A DNA stretch of 64,000 nt from Bacilli bacterium. GTDB lineage: Bacteria; Bacillota_I; Bacilli_A; RFN20; CAG-826. The notes beneath the pieces were generated by a model. The model was not told the origin of the DNA. It searched no databases and saw only the letters and a program-made list of their open reading frames with translations. Shown here piece after piece: positions 16,550-25,526 of this stretch. Where the stretch lies: positions 13,573 to 77,572 of the forward strand of contig CAAGAN010000032.1 in NCBI GenBank assembly GCA_900767825.1, written 5' to 3'. A program made the translations under genes and the position numbers. The first letter of the stretch is position 1. Each line of letters starts with the position of its first letter.

Positions 16550-17797
16550 ATGTTTAGTACTTTACTCATATCTGCATTAGCGGCTTGTTTAGTTAGCCCT
16601 GCAACCACACCATCTCACGATTGCACCGACAATTGCCTTAAAACACCATCCACAGCAATGACAGAGTATGACTTTCATTCTGATTTTAATCAAAGTAGCG
16701 TACCTTCTTCCACTCAATTAAACTTTAGTGCAACAACCTATTTTCAGAATCTTTTTGAATATTCGCCAATTAACCATGGCGGTTCTTGCGGTTATGTTTC
16801 TTTCATACAATATCTTTCGTATTTGGATGCTTTTGTAAATGATAGCTTCATTCCGGAGTCATATGAAAGAAGTCAGGGAAATGTGGACACACTTCATCAG
16901 GCATTTTCCGTTTCTCCTGGCGTGCTTCGACAAAGTTACTCGCAAACAAACTTGTATTCAATCATTCAGGAGAATAAATCCACTGACTTTCAAATGTATT
17001 TAATGGATATTGTTAACTCTTTTAAAGAACGCGATCAAAATCAATACAGTTCAGGAATAGGGATGTGGGATTACAACATCATCATCAATAGCCTTTATTC
17101 GTCATCGAACTATAATTTTTCCTATACAAGAGTCAGTTCTTTCGGCACTAACGCAAAACCAACAGATACAAATGTTGTAAACTGGTTCGATTCCTACGTA
17201 AAAGGTAAACTCGATTTAGGGCTTCCTGTAATTTTACACATAGGTCAATACGATTCGAGCACAAATAGTTTAAATAATTATCATTCCGTCGTTGCGTATT
17301 ATTACGATGCTTTGGGAATTCATGCCAATTTTGGATGGGGTTCTGACTCCACTGACGTTGCAATTAATTCAAGCTACCAAATAACCGAAGCCGGATTAAT
17401 AGATATGTCCAATGTTCTAGTAACGCACTCAAATAACTACTTAGTAGATGGAATAGAGTATTGCGGCTGTGGCATGCATAATCACCGATACATTGACCAT
17501 TATTGTACGGTTTGCGCCGATTACACAGAGGAGCACGACTATCATGCTCCGTTTGTTTGGGTTAATTACTATCGTCACAGAATTACATGTGGATGCGGAG
17601 CCACAACTTTACAACCACATTCGGTGGCAAGTGGAAGTTTCGTGGGAGGTTTGGCCACATGTTTGGTTTGCGGTGGCAGTGCAAAAATGGGATTCACGCC
17701 ATTGAGTGAAGATGAAATGGATTCTAACAATAGCGGCCACGACCATGAAGAAATTTCCTCTTGTCTACACGGCGAAGAAACACAGGTCTACAACTAA
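16550..17797 (+). CDS. Exported papain-fold (C39-like) cysteine protease candidate
   Basis: From ATG 16550, which has AAAGGAGGAAAAG upstream, the protein begins MFSTLLISALAACLVSPA, a signal peptide. The mature protein has NHGGSCGYVSF with Cys80, then NNYHSVVAYYYDA with His245 and HANFGWG with Asn260, the Cys-His-Asn order of C39/C1-type peptidases. The C-terminal ~95 residues contain many Cys and His pairs (CGCGMHNHRY, CTVC, CGCGATT, CLVCGG), which suggest zinc-binding or disulphide modules. It is followed 28 bp later by a lipoprotein gene and may share its transcript. The substrate is unknown; bacteriocin or surface-peptide cleavage are possible. Confidence 0.7.
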   Translation: MFSTLLISALAACLVSPATTPSHDCTDNCLKTPSTAMTEYDFHSDFNQSSVPSSTQLNFSATTYFQNLFEYSPINHGGSCGYVSFIQYLSYLDAFVNDSFIPESYERSQGNVDTLHQAFSVSPGVLRQSYSQTNLYSIIQENKSTDFQMYLMDIVNSFKERDQNQYSSGIGMWDYNIIINSLYSSSNYNFSYTRVSSFGTNAKPTDTNVVNWFDSYVKGKLDLGLPVILHIGQYDSSTNSLNNYHSVVAYYYDALGIHANFGWGSDSTDVAINSSYQITEAGLIDMSNVLVTHSNNYLVDGIEYCGCGMHNHRYIDHYCTVCADYTEEHDYHAPFVWVNYYRHRITCGCGATTLQPHSVASGSFVGGLATCLVCGGSAKMGFTPLSEDEMDSNNSGHDHEEISSCLHGEETQVYN

Positions 17798-17825
17798 AGA
17801 ATTTTATTCTCGAAAGGAGACAGCT

Positions 17826-18884
17826 ATGAAAAAAAACATTTTTATAAATAAAATATCATTATTCTCGTTAGTTGGAATGTCATTAATAAGCTTAAGCTGC
17901 GCCAGCAAAAACTTTAATCTAAAAATAATTAATGAAAAATCAGCAAAATTAGAAATTGAAAAGTTTAGATTTGATTATGAATATGAATATGCTACCCCTG
18001 GAGCTTCTTTAACTTATAACTATCTTTGGGATGGAACTAGCTTGCAAGATAGTCAAACCGAAGTTGTCCGTTATTATTTCTCTTTTTTAACTGAATATAA
18101 AGAAAGTAACAATACCTATTTTCTCGCCTATCTAAAACAATCAAAAATAAGCGAATATAAATCCTATCTAAAAGATTATGAACAAAAGAATAATCACGGG
18201 GATCAAAATTACCATTTCGTTAGCTATGATAATGAAAAAGTCATAGATGGAAAATATTATTTTGCCCATCAAAAACTAGCCAAAGAAGATAATAACGACG
18301 TCATATATTATTCAAGCGAAAACATAAAAGACATCGTTTATAAAATAGATGATTATCAGCTTGTATTCGCTTGTTTAAGCAAGAAGGCTGTTATAAAGAA
18401 AAACCTCTCCAAAGATGAAACAATAGATAAAGAAATCACCTTATATAGAAGAGCTGAATTGAGTTTTGATAACGAAAAATCAACACCTAAAGAATATATC
18501 TTTGAAACTAGAGAGAAATATAATCAAGAAAGCATAAAAAGGGATTTTGATTATGTTGGGGAGAAAATAGAAGCATATCCTGAGTCCTATAAAGAAAAGG
18601 AATACGCTAGTTTCCCTACTTTAGGAATGGAAAACAATAACATTGATTCAGTAAGGGCGAATGTTATCAAGGAAAATGATGATACATATGTCATTCTTCC
18701 TAGATATATGAAATCTAACGACGCTAAAGTTGATTTATTAGATGAAGAAACAGTTTTGCAACCAAATGAAGATGTATTTGGAAAACACAAAAAGGAATTT
18801 AAGGAAGCTTTTAGAAAAGAATATAACGATTTAGACGGATTATTTGATTATTCTAAAGTAATAGAAATAATGAAAATTAAATAA
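17826..18884 (+). CDS. Lipoprotein of unknown function, 352 aa
   Basis: The start at 17826 is set by AAAGGAGACAGCT and gives a lipoprotein signal (MKKNIFINKISLFSLVGMSLISLSC) with lipobox SLSC, Cys25. The rest is hydrophilic and rich in Lys, Glu, Tyr and Asp, with no domain I recognise. A longer frame reaching back to 17706 overlaps the protease gene and is not credible. It is probably anchored to the outer face of the membrane and co-transcribed with the C39-like protease. It could be a partner or substrate of it, but that is only suggested by position. Confidence 0.75.
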   Translation: MKKNIFINKISLFSLVGMSLISLSCASKNFNLKIINEKSAKLEIEKFRFDYEYEYATPGASLTYNYLWDGTSLQDSQTEVVRYYFSFLTEYKESNNTYFLAYLKQSKISEYKSYLKDYEQKNNHGDQNYHFVSYDNEKVIDGKYYFAHQKLAKEDNNDVIYYSSENIKDIVYKIDDYQLVFACLSKKAVIKKNLSKDETIDKEITLYRRAELSFDNEKSTPKEYIFETREKYNQESIKRDFDYVGEKIEAYPESYKEKEYASFPTLGMENNNIDSVRANVIKENDDTYVILPRYMKSNDAKVDLLDEETVLQPNEDVFGKHKKEFKEAFRKEYNDLDGLFDYSKVIEIMKIK

Positions 18885-18958
18885 AAATTCGTTCGTTAAA
18901 ACCTGATATATCCATAAAAGAAACCGTTTTCATGTTTTTGGCTTTTTGTTTTCCTTGT

Positions 18959-18975
18959 TTACTATGTTATAGTAA
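18959..18975 (+). promoter_or_regulatory. Dyad over the rnj -10 region
   Basis: TTACTAT-GTT-ATAGTAA is a perfect 7-bp inverted repeat. It contains TATAGT (18968-18973), preceded at 16 bp by TTGTTT (18946-18951). Confidence 0.45.
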
Positions 18976-19029
18976 TAAAGCAAAAAGACGAACATACTTT
19001 TGAAGGTGTCTTAGACGAGGTTATATTCT

Positions 19030-20697
19030 ATGGTACAAGAATCTCCAATTAATATTTATGCGCTCGGGGGATTAGGCGAGGTAGGTAAGAATACCTACTG
19101 TTTTGAAACCACCAATTCAATCATAATGGTCGATGCCGGTGTTAGATTCCCAGAAGCAAATTTACCAGGGGTTGATTATGTTATCCCTGATTATACATAT
19201 CTAAAAAACAATAGGTCTAAATTAAAAGCCTTATTCATTACCCATGGTCACGAAGACCATATCGGAGGCATTCCTTTTCTAATCAGATCAATACACGTCC
19301 CCGTTATTTATGCACCTAGACTAGCCGCTGCCTTAATTAGACACAAGTTAGAAGACAATAGGATTAAAGACCCAGTCAAAATAGTTGAATACGATACAAA
19401 TTCAATTATTAGGATTGCTGATGAATTCACTGTCTCTTTCTTTAGAGTCACCCACTCCATCCCTGATTCATATGGAATTTGTATTGATACAAAGCAAGGT
19501 AGGATTATTGAAACTGGTGACTTTAAGATTGATTTGACTCCAGTTGGTCCAAATTTTGAAATAGATAAATTAGCTAGGTTAGGTAGCGAAGGCGTTGATT
19601 TGCTCATGGCAGATTCTACAAACGCTGAAATAGAGGGCTATACCCCTAGTGAAACTAATGTCAGGGCCGGCGTAGAAGAAATATTCGAGAAAGCCCCTGG
19701 CAGAATAATTGTTTCTACCTTCTCAAGCAACATTAACCGTATCCAGCAAGTTGTTGAAGTTGCCGTTGCCCATAAAAGGAAGATATGCATCCTTGGAAGG
19801 TCAATGAAAAACGTCATCTCAATTGCAAGGGAATATGGTTATATAAAGATTCCAGATGTTTCCTTAATTGAAGAATCAATGTTAAAGAACTACCGTCTAT
19901 CTGAAGTTTGTATTATTTGTACTGGTAGCCAAGGCGAACCAATGGCAGCCTTATCCAGAATTGTTTCTGGAGACAATAGAAATACCACCATCTATCCAGG
20001 AGATACAGTCATTTTCTCTTCTAACCCAATTCCAGGAAATGGGGTTTTAGTTGATAGGTTAGTCAATAATCTAGTCAAAATGGGTGCTGATGTTAAACAA
20101 AATTCATTAGCATTCTCCCTCCACTCCTCTGGTCACCCATCTAGACAAGAATTACGTTTAATGCAACGTCTAGTAAAGCCAAAGTATTTCATGCCTGTTC
20201 ATGGCGAATATAGAATGCTTAAGTTACATGGCGATATAGCAATGCAACTAGGCATGAAGCAAGAAAACGTCTTTATTTGCGATAACGGCGATAATATTGT
20301 TCTTAAAAATCATAAGATTACAAGGGGTATCCACATATCTGCCGAAGATGTCTATATCGACGGCAATGATCTTGATGGAGTTTCTGGAGCCATAATGTCA
20401 GATAGAGACATATTGAAAAACGATGGAATGATATCGATTATCTTAACAATCGAAAGCAGGACCAATACTTTAATCGTGCCTCCAATTGTCTATGCTAGAG
20501 GATTCTCTTCTGCCGAAACTAACCACGTAGTCAGGCATTCCCAAATAAGAGCAGAAGAAGCTGTCAGGGAATTAATGAAAGAAAGAGTAAGTTTTGGTGA
20601 AATAAAAACTGCACTTAAGTCTGTTGTTTCTAAATATGTCGAAAGAAAAACAGGCAGAAAGCCAATGATTATTCCTTTAATCATGAATAAGGATTAA
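19030..20697 (+). CDS. rnj: Ribonuclease J
   Basis: Metallo-beta-lactamase fold nuclease with 5'-3' exonuclease and endonuclease activity, a main RNA-decay enzyme in Gram-positive bacteria. The metal motif HGHEDHIGGIP starts at residue 72; TGDFKID and FSLHSSGHPS supply the beta-CASP part, and the 555-residue length includes the C-terminal dimerisation domain. ACGAGG lies nine bases before the ATG. Only one copy is in this window, so J1 versus J2 cannot be decided. The maf gene follows after two bases. Confidence 0.96.
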   Translation: MVQESPINIYALGGLGEVGKNTYCFETTNSIIMVDAGVRFPEANLPGVDYVIPDYTYLKNNRSKLKALFITHGHEDHIGGIPFLIRSIHVPVIYAPRLAAALIRHKLEDNRIKDPVKIVEYDTNSIIRIADEFTVSFFRVTHSIPDSYGICIDTKQGRIIETGDFKIDLTPVGPNFEIDKLARLGSEGVDLLMADSTNAEIEGYTPSETNVRAGVEEIFEKAPGRIIVSTFSSNINRIQQVVEVAVAHKRKICILGRSMKNVISIAREYGYIKIPDVSLIEESMLKNYRLSEVCIICTGSQGEPMAALSRIVSGDNRNTTIYPGDTVIFSSNPIPGNGVLVDRLVNNLVKMGADVKQNSLAFSLHSSGHPSRQELRLMQRLVKPKYFMPVHGEYRMLKLHGDIAMQLGMKQENVFICDNGDNIVLKNHKITRGIHISAEDVYIDGNDLDGVSGAIMSDRDILKNDGMISIILTIESRTNTLIVPPIVYARGFSSAETNHVVRHSQIRAEEAVRELMKERVSFGEIKTALKSVVSKYVERKTGRKPMIIPLIMNKD

Positions 20698-20699
20698 TT

Positions 20700-21254
20700 A
20701 TGTTTATACTCGCTTCTTCTTCTCCTAGAAGAAAGGAAATATTAGCTAAGCTAGTCCCTTCTTTTAAAATTATCGTTCCTGATATTGATGAATCTATTTT
20801 GGATTTGCCTCCAAAAGATTTAGCATTAGAAGAATCAAAGGCCAAAGCCTATACGATTTCATCTAAATATCCAAGTGATGAAATACTTGCCTGCGATACA
20901 GTGGTAATATATGCGAACAAGGCATTAGGCAAACCACATAATAAAGAAAATGCCATTGCAATGCTTAAGATGCTAAATGGCAAGAAACATATTGTTACTT
21001 CCGGCTATACCTATATTGGAAATGGCAAAGAAATAAATAGGACTGTATCTACTGAAGTCTATTTCAATGAACTAAGTGATACTCAAATTGAGGAATACGT
21101 AAATAAATTCAAGCCTTTTGATAAGGCTGGATCATATGGAATACAAGATGATTATCCTTTAATAAAGGAAATTAAGGGCAGTTATTATAATGTCATGGGA
21201 TTACCTATCGAAGATATAGCATTCCATGTCTATAAAACTAAGTTCAATCGTTAA
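20700..21254 (+). CDS. maf: Maf-like nucleoside triphosphate pyrophosphatase
   Basis: Hydrolyses non-canonical or TTP/UTP-type nucleotides to monophosphates, a housekeeping or septum-linked role. ASSSPRRKEIL at residues 4-14 is the phosphate-binding signature, ACDTVV near 64-69 has the catalytic Asp, and KPFDKAGSYGIQD near 137-149 is the C-terminal signature. 184 aa, normal. It starts two bases after the rnj stop and is translationally close-coupled. Its end overlaps the convergent gene at 21244 by 11 bp. Confidence 0.95.
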   Translation: MFILASSSPRRKEILAKLVPSFKIIVPDIDESILDLPPKDLALEESKAKAYTISSKYPSDEILACDTVVIYANKALGKPHNKENAIAMLKMLNGKKHIVTSGYTYIGNGKEINRTVSTEVYFNELSDTQIEEYVNKFKPFDKAGSYGIQDDYPLIKEIKGSYYNVMGLPIEDIAFHVYKTKFNR

Positions 21255-21627
21255 AAATCTTCTTATATACTTCGTTAGCGTCCCCTTTTAATACGAGGGT
21301 TAGCTTATTTGACATCAAGATAAATCCGTCGACCCCGGCGGATTTTAATTTTTCCTTGTCTAATTTTGAATAATCCTTTAGGTGGACTTCGATTCTAGAA
21401 CCAATCAATTTATAATCGACTAGATTATCGCTTCCCCCAAAAGAATCTATATATTCGCTTTTATTGCCTCTAATCTTGCTAGGTTCCTTTTTGCCATTCT
21501 TTTTTGAAAGGAAAAAGCAAAGCAAAAGGACAACAATTATTAAGCCCACCACTCCCAAAGCTAGATAAAGCGCATTTTGTTTTAAGAAAGAATTGAAATC
21601 AAGAACAAATAAATAAAGATTGAACAT
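21244..21627 (-). CDS. Membrane-anchored PTS EIIB-like domain lacking the cysteine
   Basis: An N-terminal membrane helix (about residues 20-43), a basic linker and a ~65-residue domain. That domain (YIDSFGGSDNLVDYKL...SRIEVHLKDYSKLDKEKLKSAG) follows glucose-type EIIB closely: FGG-x2-NI, then the position where EIIB has a phosphorylated Cys, then TRLRxxVxDxSKxDxxxLKxxGxxG. Here the Cys position is occupied by a non-Cys residue and no cysteine occurs nearby, so it cannot carry phosphate in the usual way. It may be a sensor or scaffold. It is a stand-alone gene with no EIIC or EIIA in the window. Related stand-alone proteins may occur in Erysipelotrichia-like genomes. Confidence 0.7.
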   Translation of the reverse strand: MFNLYLFVLDFNSFLKQNALYLALGVVGLIIVVLLLCFFLSKKNGKKEPSKIRGNKSEYIDSFGGSDNLVDYKLIGSRIEVHLKDYSKLDKEKLKSAGVDGFILMSNKLTLVLKGDANEVYKKIFND

Positions 21628-21672
21628 ATATTAACCTTCCAAGTAGTATAATACCACAATAGGAGCCTAGTT

Positions 21673-22251
21673 ATGTCAAATGCAATTGAAATTGAAGCTA
21701 AAATATTAATAAGTCAGGACGATTATAGAAAATTAGCAAAGCTATTCCCTGAATGCCCTAGATATATTCAAACTAATTATTATATCGATTCAGAAGATAG
21801 AATATTAAATAAAGAAGGAATTGCCTTAAGAATAAGACAAAAAACCGATAGATTCGAATTAACTTTAAAAACTCCTTTATCACAAGGGTTATTAGAGAAG
21901 AATTGTGTCATTACCAAAGATCAGTTCAATGATTTTAGGAATAAAGGAGTATTCCCAAAAGGAGATACATCTAGATTCTTGACCATGTTAGATATTGATT
22001 TGGATTCATTGAAGATACTTACATCTTTAACAACCGAAAGAATCGATGTCGAATATAAAGGCGGTTTGTTATCAATTGATAGAAATGTCTATTCAGATAT
22101 CACTGATTATGAAGTTGAATTTGAATACAATAACCTAGAAGGTGCAAAGACAATTTTATCTGAATTATTAGCAGAACACGGAATAAAAGAATTTACCTTC
22201 AGCAAGTCTTCAAAAACCCGCAGGGCAATGGAAGCATTGAAAAACAATTAA
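21673..22251 (+). CDS. CYTH domain protein (triphosphate tunnel metalloenzyme family)
   Basis: Opens with EIEAKILI, the variant of the ExExK motif that starts CYTH domains, followed by alternating charged strands (GIALRIRQ, ELTLKTPL, IDVEYKGGL, DYEVEFEY) forming the positively charged tunnel. Enzymes of this type hydrolyse inorganic triphosphate or ThTP. The 192-aa length and SKSSKTRRAM ending resemble YjbK of Bacillus. AGGAGCC ribosome site present. Divergent from the EIIB-like gene and closed by a bidirectional terminator. Confidence 0.88.
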   Translation: MSNAIEIEAKILISQDDYRKLAKLFPECPRYIQTNYYIDSEDRILNKEGIALRIRQKTDRFELTLKTPLSQGLLEKNCVITKDQFNDFRNKGVFPKGDTSRFLTMLDIDLDSLKILTSLTTERIDVEYKGGLLSIDRNVYSDITDYEVEFEYNNLEGAKTILSELLAEHGIKEFTFSKSSKTRRAMEALKNN

Positions 22252-22264
22252 CACATGTATCGAA

Positions 22265-22300
22265 AAAAGGCCTAGATTGAACTGTCTAGACCTTTTTAAA
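22265..22300. terminator. Bidirectional terminator
   Basis: AAGGCCTAGA and TCTAGACCTT form a strong stem with T-runs outside on both strands. It separates the CYTH gene from the convergent membrane-protein gene. Confidence 0.8.
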
Positions 22301-22309
22301 TTGTCTAAA

Positions 22310-22954
22310 TTAATATAGTTTCTTATATAAAATAAGCGAGCCAATAGAAAATAATAACGAAGAGAATAACCCAAAGAACAAAGGTAGGTCATTACTCAAA
22401 ATAGAAGAAAAATCAAAATATCCTGCAAAATTAGCAAATACATCATTCCCTAGCATAAATAAGATAATTGATCCAAAAGAAAGGAATAATGAGAATATTG
22501 AAAACAATATAATCAAGACAGCATTCTTTTTTGCCTTAAAGCAAGACATATAGATGGCTATATTAATCAAAACCAACAAAAGGCAAATGCTAGAACAAAG
22601 AAGATAGATATTATTTAATACAGTCAAATCTAACCCTTTGTTTGTTATCAAGGAACCAATTAATTGATAACTGCCCCCAACAAAGTAACAGGCGCCTAAA
22701 ATTATAGAAGAAGTCAATAAAGTAGTTCTATCTTTGTTTATATAGCCAATTATTAATCCTAATAAACCCATAAAAGATATTAAAGACGATAAGGCTAATA
22801 ATAAATTAGGTAAATCTAAAATAGAGATACCATTAACAAGATTCTTGAAATAGGAAAAGTCATAAAAATATAAAACATTACATCCAAAGAAAACTACAAA
22901 TGAGAGGATGCCCATTATTAGGAATAAAGGTTTTTTAATAGGTGCGTTCTTCAT
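22310..22954 (-). CDS. Integral membrane protein of unknown function, 214 aa
   Basis: About six hydrophobic segments spread along the whole protein and a short basic N-terminus (MKNAPIKKP). No family motif is recognised. It follows the spx gene by seven bases on the same strand, so it is probably in the same transcript. The helices contain few charged residues, which argues against a standard transporter. Confidence 0.7.
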   Translation of the reverse strand: MKNAPIKKPLFLIMGILSFVVFFGCNVLYFYDFSYFKNLVNGISILDLPNLLLALSSLISFMGLLGLIIGYINKDRTTLLTSSIILGACYFVGGSYQLIGSLITNKGLDLTVLNNIYLLCSSICLLLVLINIAIYMSCFKAKKNAVLIILFSIFSLFLSFGSIILFMLGNDVFANFAGYFDFSSILSNDLPLFFGLFSSLLFSIGSLILYKKLY

Positions 22955-22961
22955 AATCTAA

Positions 22962-23393
22962 TCACATTTTATCCTTTGCATGTGGGCAAGTTGCATAATT
23001 CTCACATTCTTTTGGAGAACAATACATCTCTGCTAATCGTCTCGCCCTAGGGATAAAGGTCCTTATTTCTTCTTCGTTATATCCAACTTGAAGCCTTCTA
23101 TCATCAACAATTATTGGACGTTTCAAGATAGAAGGATTCTTTCTAATGAAATCAATAAGTTCGGATATAGTCATATCATCGAAATTGATATTATTTTCAG
23201 AGACTATCTTAGAACGTGTTGAAATTATATCATCGGTCCCATTTTCAGCCTTGGCAATTACTTCCTTAACATCATCGACAGATAAAGTATCGCCGAAAAT
23301 ATTCTTAGCCTCATAAGGTATTTGCTGCTCATCAAACCATTTCTTCACTTTTCTGCAGCTGGAACAAGATGGAGAAGTATAGATCTTAATCAT
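22962..23393 (-). CDS. spx: Spx-type redox regulator (ArsC fold)
   Basis: Spx binds the RNA polymerase alpha C-terminal domain and switches on thiol-stress genes when its CxxC is oxidised. Here MIKIYTSPSCSSCRKVKKWF has CSSC at 10-13, and DDIISTRSK plus RPIIVDDRRLQVGYNEEEIR match Spx rather than arsenate reductase. The usual C-terminus is followed by a ~20-residue extension with four cysteines (CSPKECENYATC), which could bind metal or take part in redox sensing. B. subtilis Spx is 131 aa; this is 143. Confidence 0.9.
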   Translation of the reverse strand: MIKIYTSPSCSSCRKVKKWFDEQQIPYEAKNIFGDTLSVDDVKEVIAKAENGTDDIISTRSKIVSENNINFDDMTISELIDFIRKNPSILKRPIIVDDRRLQVGYNEEEIRTFIPRARRLAEMYCSPKECENYATCPHAKDKM

Positions 23394-23516
23394 AACGAAT
23401 TCATTATAGCAACCATTGCGTTAATCTAAAAGATTAAAAAATCTTGTCAATAGTCACTCCTTTCATTAACAATAACTCGAATATAAAAATTCCTAGTAAC
23501 ATAAATTCAGCCAATT

Positions 23517-23540
23517 TAGATACACGGGTCCCCTATTTTG
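23517..23540 (-). repeat. Dispersed intergenic motif, copy C
   Basis: On the minus strand AAAATAGGGGACCCGTGTAT, differing from the consensus at two core bases (AGCG to GGGG). Confidence 0.6.
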
Positions 23541-23693
23541 TTAGTTAAAAAGGGCCACCAGCCACAGTAGCCCTTCTTAATTTGAAAGGAAATGAATTAA
23601 GTTAAGATTACTTAACCTTTGTTAGTTTAACATATTTCTTTATCCATGCAAGTAAAATGATAAAAGAAATTATTACTAATAAATTATGTCCCT

Positions 23694-23722
23694 ATAAACA
23701 TTTATTGTTTATCGTGTAAAAT
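23694..23722 (+). promoter_or_regulatory. Dyad and -10 box upstream of trpS
   Basis: ATAAACA-TTTAT-TGTTTAT followed by TAAAAT. The dyad covers the -35 region and may be an operator; GAAAGAAGG is the ribosome site. Confidence 0.4.
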
Positions 23723-23743
23723 ATCTCCTGAAAGAAGGATTTT

Positions 23744-24739
23744 ATGAAACGTATTCTATCTGGAATTAAGCCAACAGGAAACTTAACATTAGGAAATTAT
23801 ATCGGGGCTTTAAAGCATTTTAAGGATTTCCAAGACCAAGGAGAGGTATTCATCTTTATCGCAGATCTCCACGCCTTAACTTTGCCTATAGATCCTACAT
23901 TTTTAAATAACAACACTAGGGACATAGCGTGTTTTTATCTAGCATCTGGATTAGACCCAAAGAAAACAACCATATTCCTGCAATCTAGCGTTTCTGAGCA
24001 CGCTGAATTAAATGCCATATTACAAAACTACCTATATATGGGTGAATTATCTAGGATGACACAATTCAAAGATAAATCAGCCAAGATGAAAGAATCTGCA
24101 ATCGGATTAGGGTTATTCGCCTATCCAGTTTTAATGGCAGCAGATATCGTTCTTTATGATGCCGACATTGTTCCAGTTGGAGAAGATCAAGTCCAACACG
24201 TCGAACTTACTAGAGACTTAGTAAAGAGGATGAATTCTAAGTATGGGGAAAATACATTAATCGAGCCAAAATACCAAATGAATAAAGTCGGGGCTAGGAT
24301 TATGTCATTAACTAACCCAAGTGTAAAAATGTCCAAATCCGATCCAAAAGGAGATATTTTCCTTCTAGATGATTTAAAAACAATTAGAAAGAAAATCATG
24401 TCTGCTGTCACCGATTCAGGAAGTGAAGTCAAATATGATAAGGAAAATAAGCCAGGTATCTCTAATTTATTAACGATATATGCCGCTTTAAAAGAAATAA
24501 GTATCGAAGAAGCCGAAGCATTATTTAAAGATTATAGGTATGGCGATTTTAAAAAAGCGGTCGCTGATGCTGTCATTGAAGAAATCGAGCCATTCCAAGC
24601 TAGATACCACCACTTCCTTGATAGCAAGGAATATATTGAAGTATTAAGACAAGGAAGAGAAAAAGCCAAAGCTGTCGCTTCAAAAACATTAGCAAGAGTT
24701 AAACACGCTGTCGGATTACTAGATATAGATGAAGAATAA
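23744..24739 (+). CDS. trpS: Tryptophanyl-tRNA synthetase
   Basis: Class I synthetase that charges tRNA-Trp. GIKPTGNLTLGNYIGA at 7-22 holds the HIGH-equivalent motif and VKMSKSDPKG near 194-203 the KMSKS loop; GEDQ near 146-149 is also typical. 331 aa, normal for bacteria. The start is supported by AGAAGG nine bases upstream. The stop overlaps the HAD gene by 11 bp, so they are co-transcribed. Confidence 0.97.
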   Translation: MKRILSGIKPTGNLTLGNYIGALKHFKDFQDQGEVFIFIADLHALTLPIDPTFLNNNTRDIACFYLASGLDPKKTTIFLQSSVSEHAELNAILQNYLYMGELSRMTQFKDKSAKMKESAIGLGLFAYPVLMAADIVLYDADIVPVGEDQVQHVELTRDLVKRMNSKYGENTLIEPKYQMNKVGARIMSLTNPSVKMSKSDPKGDIFLLDDLKTIRKKIMSAVTDSGSEVKYDKENKPGISNLLTIYAALKEISIEEAEALFKDYRYGDFKKAVADAVIEEIEPFQARYHHFLDSKEYIEVLRQGREKAKAVASKTLARVKHAVGLLDIDEE

Positions 24740-25526
24740 ATTAATCGCTATCGATTTAGACGGAACTTTGTTAAGGAAAGATGAATCTTTAGGTGAATTA
24801 TCAAAAAACGTATTGCAGAAGCTAATTCAAAGGGGGCATGTAGTTGTTTTGATTTCAGGAAGGCCTACTAGATCATTGCTTCCTATATATAATCGCATTG
24901 GTTGCAATGCTCCTTTAGTTTCCTATAACGGGGCTTATATTTATTCTCCTTTTGATCCTTCTTTTCCTAACAAACAGTTTTCTATCCCCTCTAAAATTCC
25001 GTTAGAAATATTGAAAAAAGGAAAGGATATATTTATCTCTTCCATCCTAGATGATTCAAATTACCTATATGCATCAAAAGAAGATAGATATCTAAAACGT
25101 TATTTCCCTTATGAAGGGATAATTACTAAATTCGGTAAGATTGACTCTTTCCCTACTGAAGGAGTTTTCTCTGCCGTTTTTAAAACACATAAAAAAGATA
25201 GAGAAAAACTAAACGAATTAACATCTAATCTTGGCAACATCAAATTACGTCATTGGAGAAACCGTTTCTATAGCGAGCTTTATATCGAAAACGTGAATAA
25301 AGGTAATGCAATTGAATATATTGCCTCTATATATAATATAGATAAAGAAGATAGAATTGCCTTTGGTGATTCTTTTAATGATTTATCGATGTTAGAAGTG
25401 TGTGGCACTTCTTTTGCCATGAAAAACGCTAAATCGAAAACATTATTAGATAGATTCCCAATAACAAAAAAAGGCAACGACCAGGAAGGCGTTGCCCTAA
25501 CTTTAATTGATTTATTTAACCTCTAA
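24729..25526 (+). CDS. Cof-type HAD phosphatase
   Basis: Cytoplasmic HAD-superfamily hydrolase, usually active on small phosphorylated metabolites. Motif I IDLDGTLL (8-15), motif II VVLISGRP (~39-46) and motif IV FGDSFNDLSML (~218-228) with a C2-type cap between them. 265 aa, normal for the Cof/YwpJ group. It starts within the end of trpS. Its end overlaps the end of the convergent phosphosugar mutase gene by 15 bp. The substrate cannot be read from sequence. Confidence 0.93.
   Translation: MKNKLIAIDLDGTLLRKDESLGELSKNVLQKLIQRGHVVVLISGRPTRSLLPIYNRIGCNAPLVSYNGAYIYSPFDPSFPNKQFSIPSKIPLEILKKGKDIFISSILDDSNYLYASKEDRYLKRYFPYEGIITKFGKIDSFPTEGVFSAVFKTHKKDREKLNELTSNLGNIKLRHWRNRFYSELYIENVNKGNAIEYIASIYNIDKEDRIAFGDSFNDLSMLEVCGTSFAMKNAKSKTLLDRFPITKKGNDQEGVALTLIDLFNL

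Larger units (their letters stand above)
23394..23743. other. 350-bp intergenic region between spx and trpS
   Basis: No gene. It holds copy C of the dispersed motif (23517-23540), a minus-strand hairpin AAGGGC...GCCCTT (23550-23577), and an inverted repeat ATAAACA-TTTAT-TGTTTAT (23694-23712) just before a TAAAAT -10 box (23717-23722) for trpS. No T-box sequence was found. Confidence 0.6.

Noticed and set aside
23540..23743. T-box leader for trpS
   Set aside because: No AGGGTGGNACCGCG-type T-box sequence or matching specifier stem was found; only a short dyad and a -10 box.
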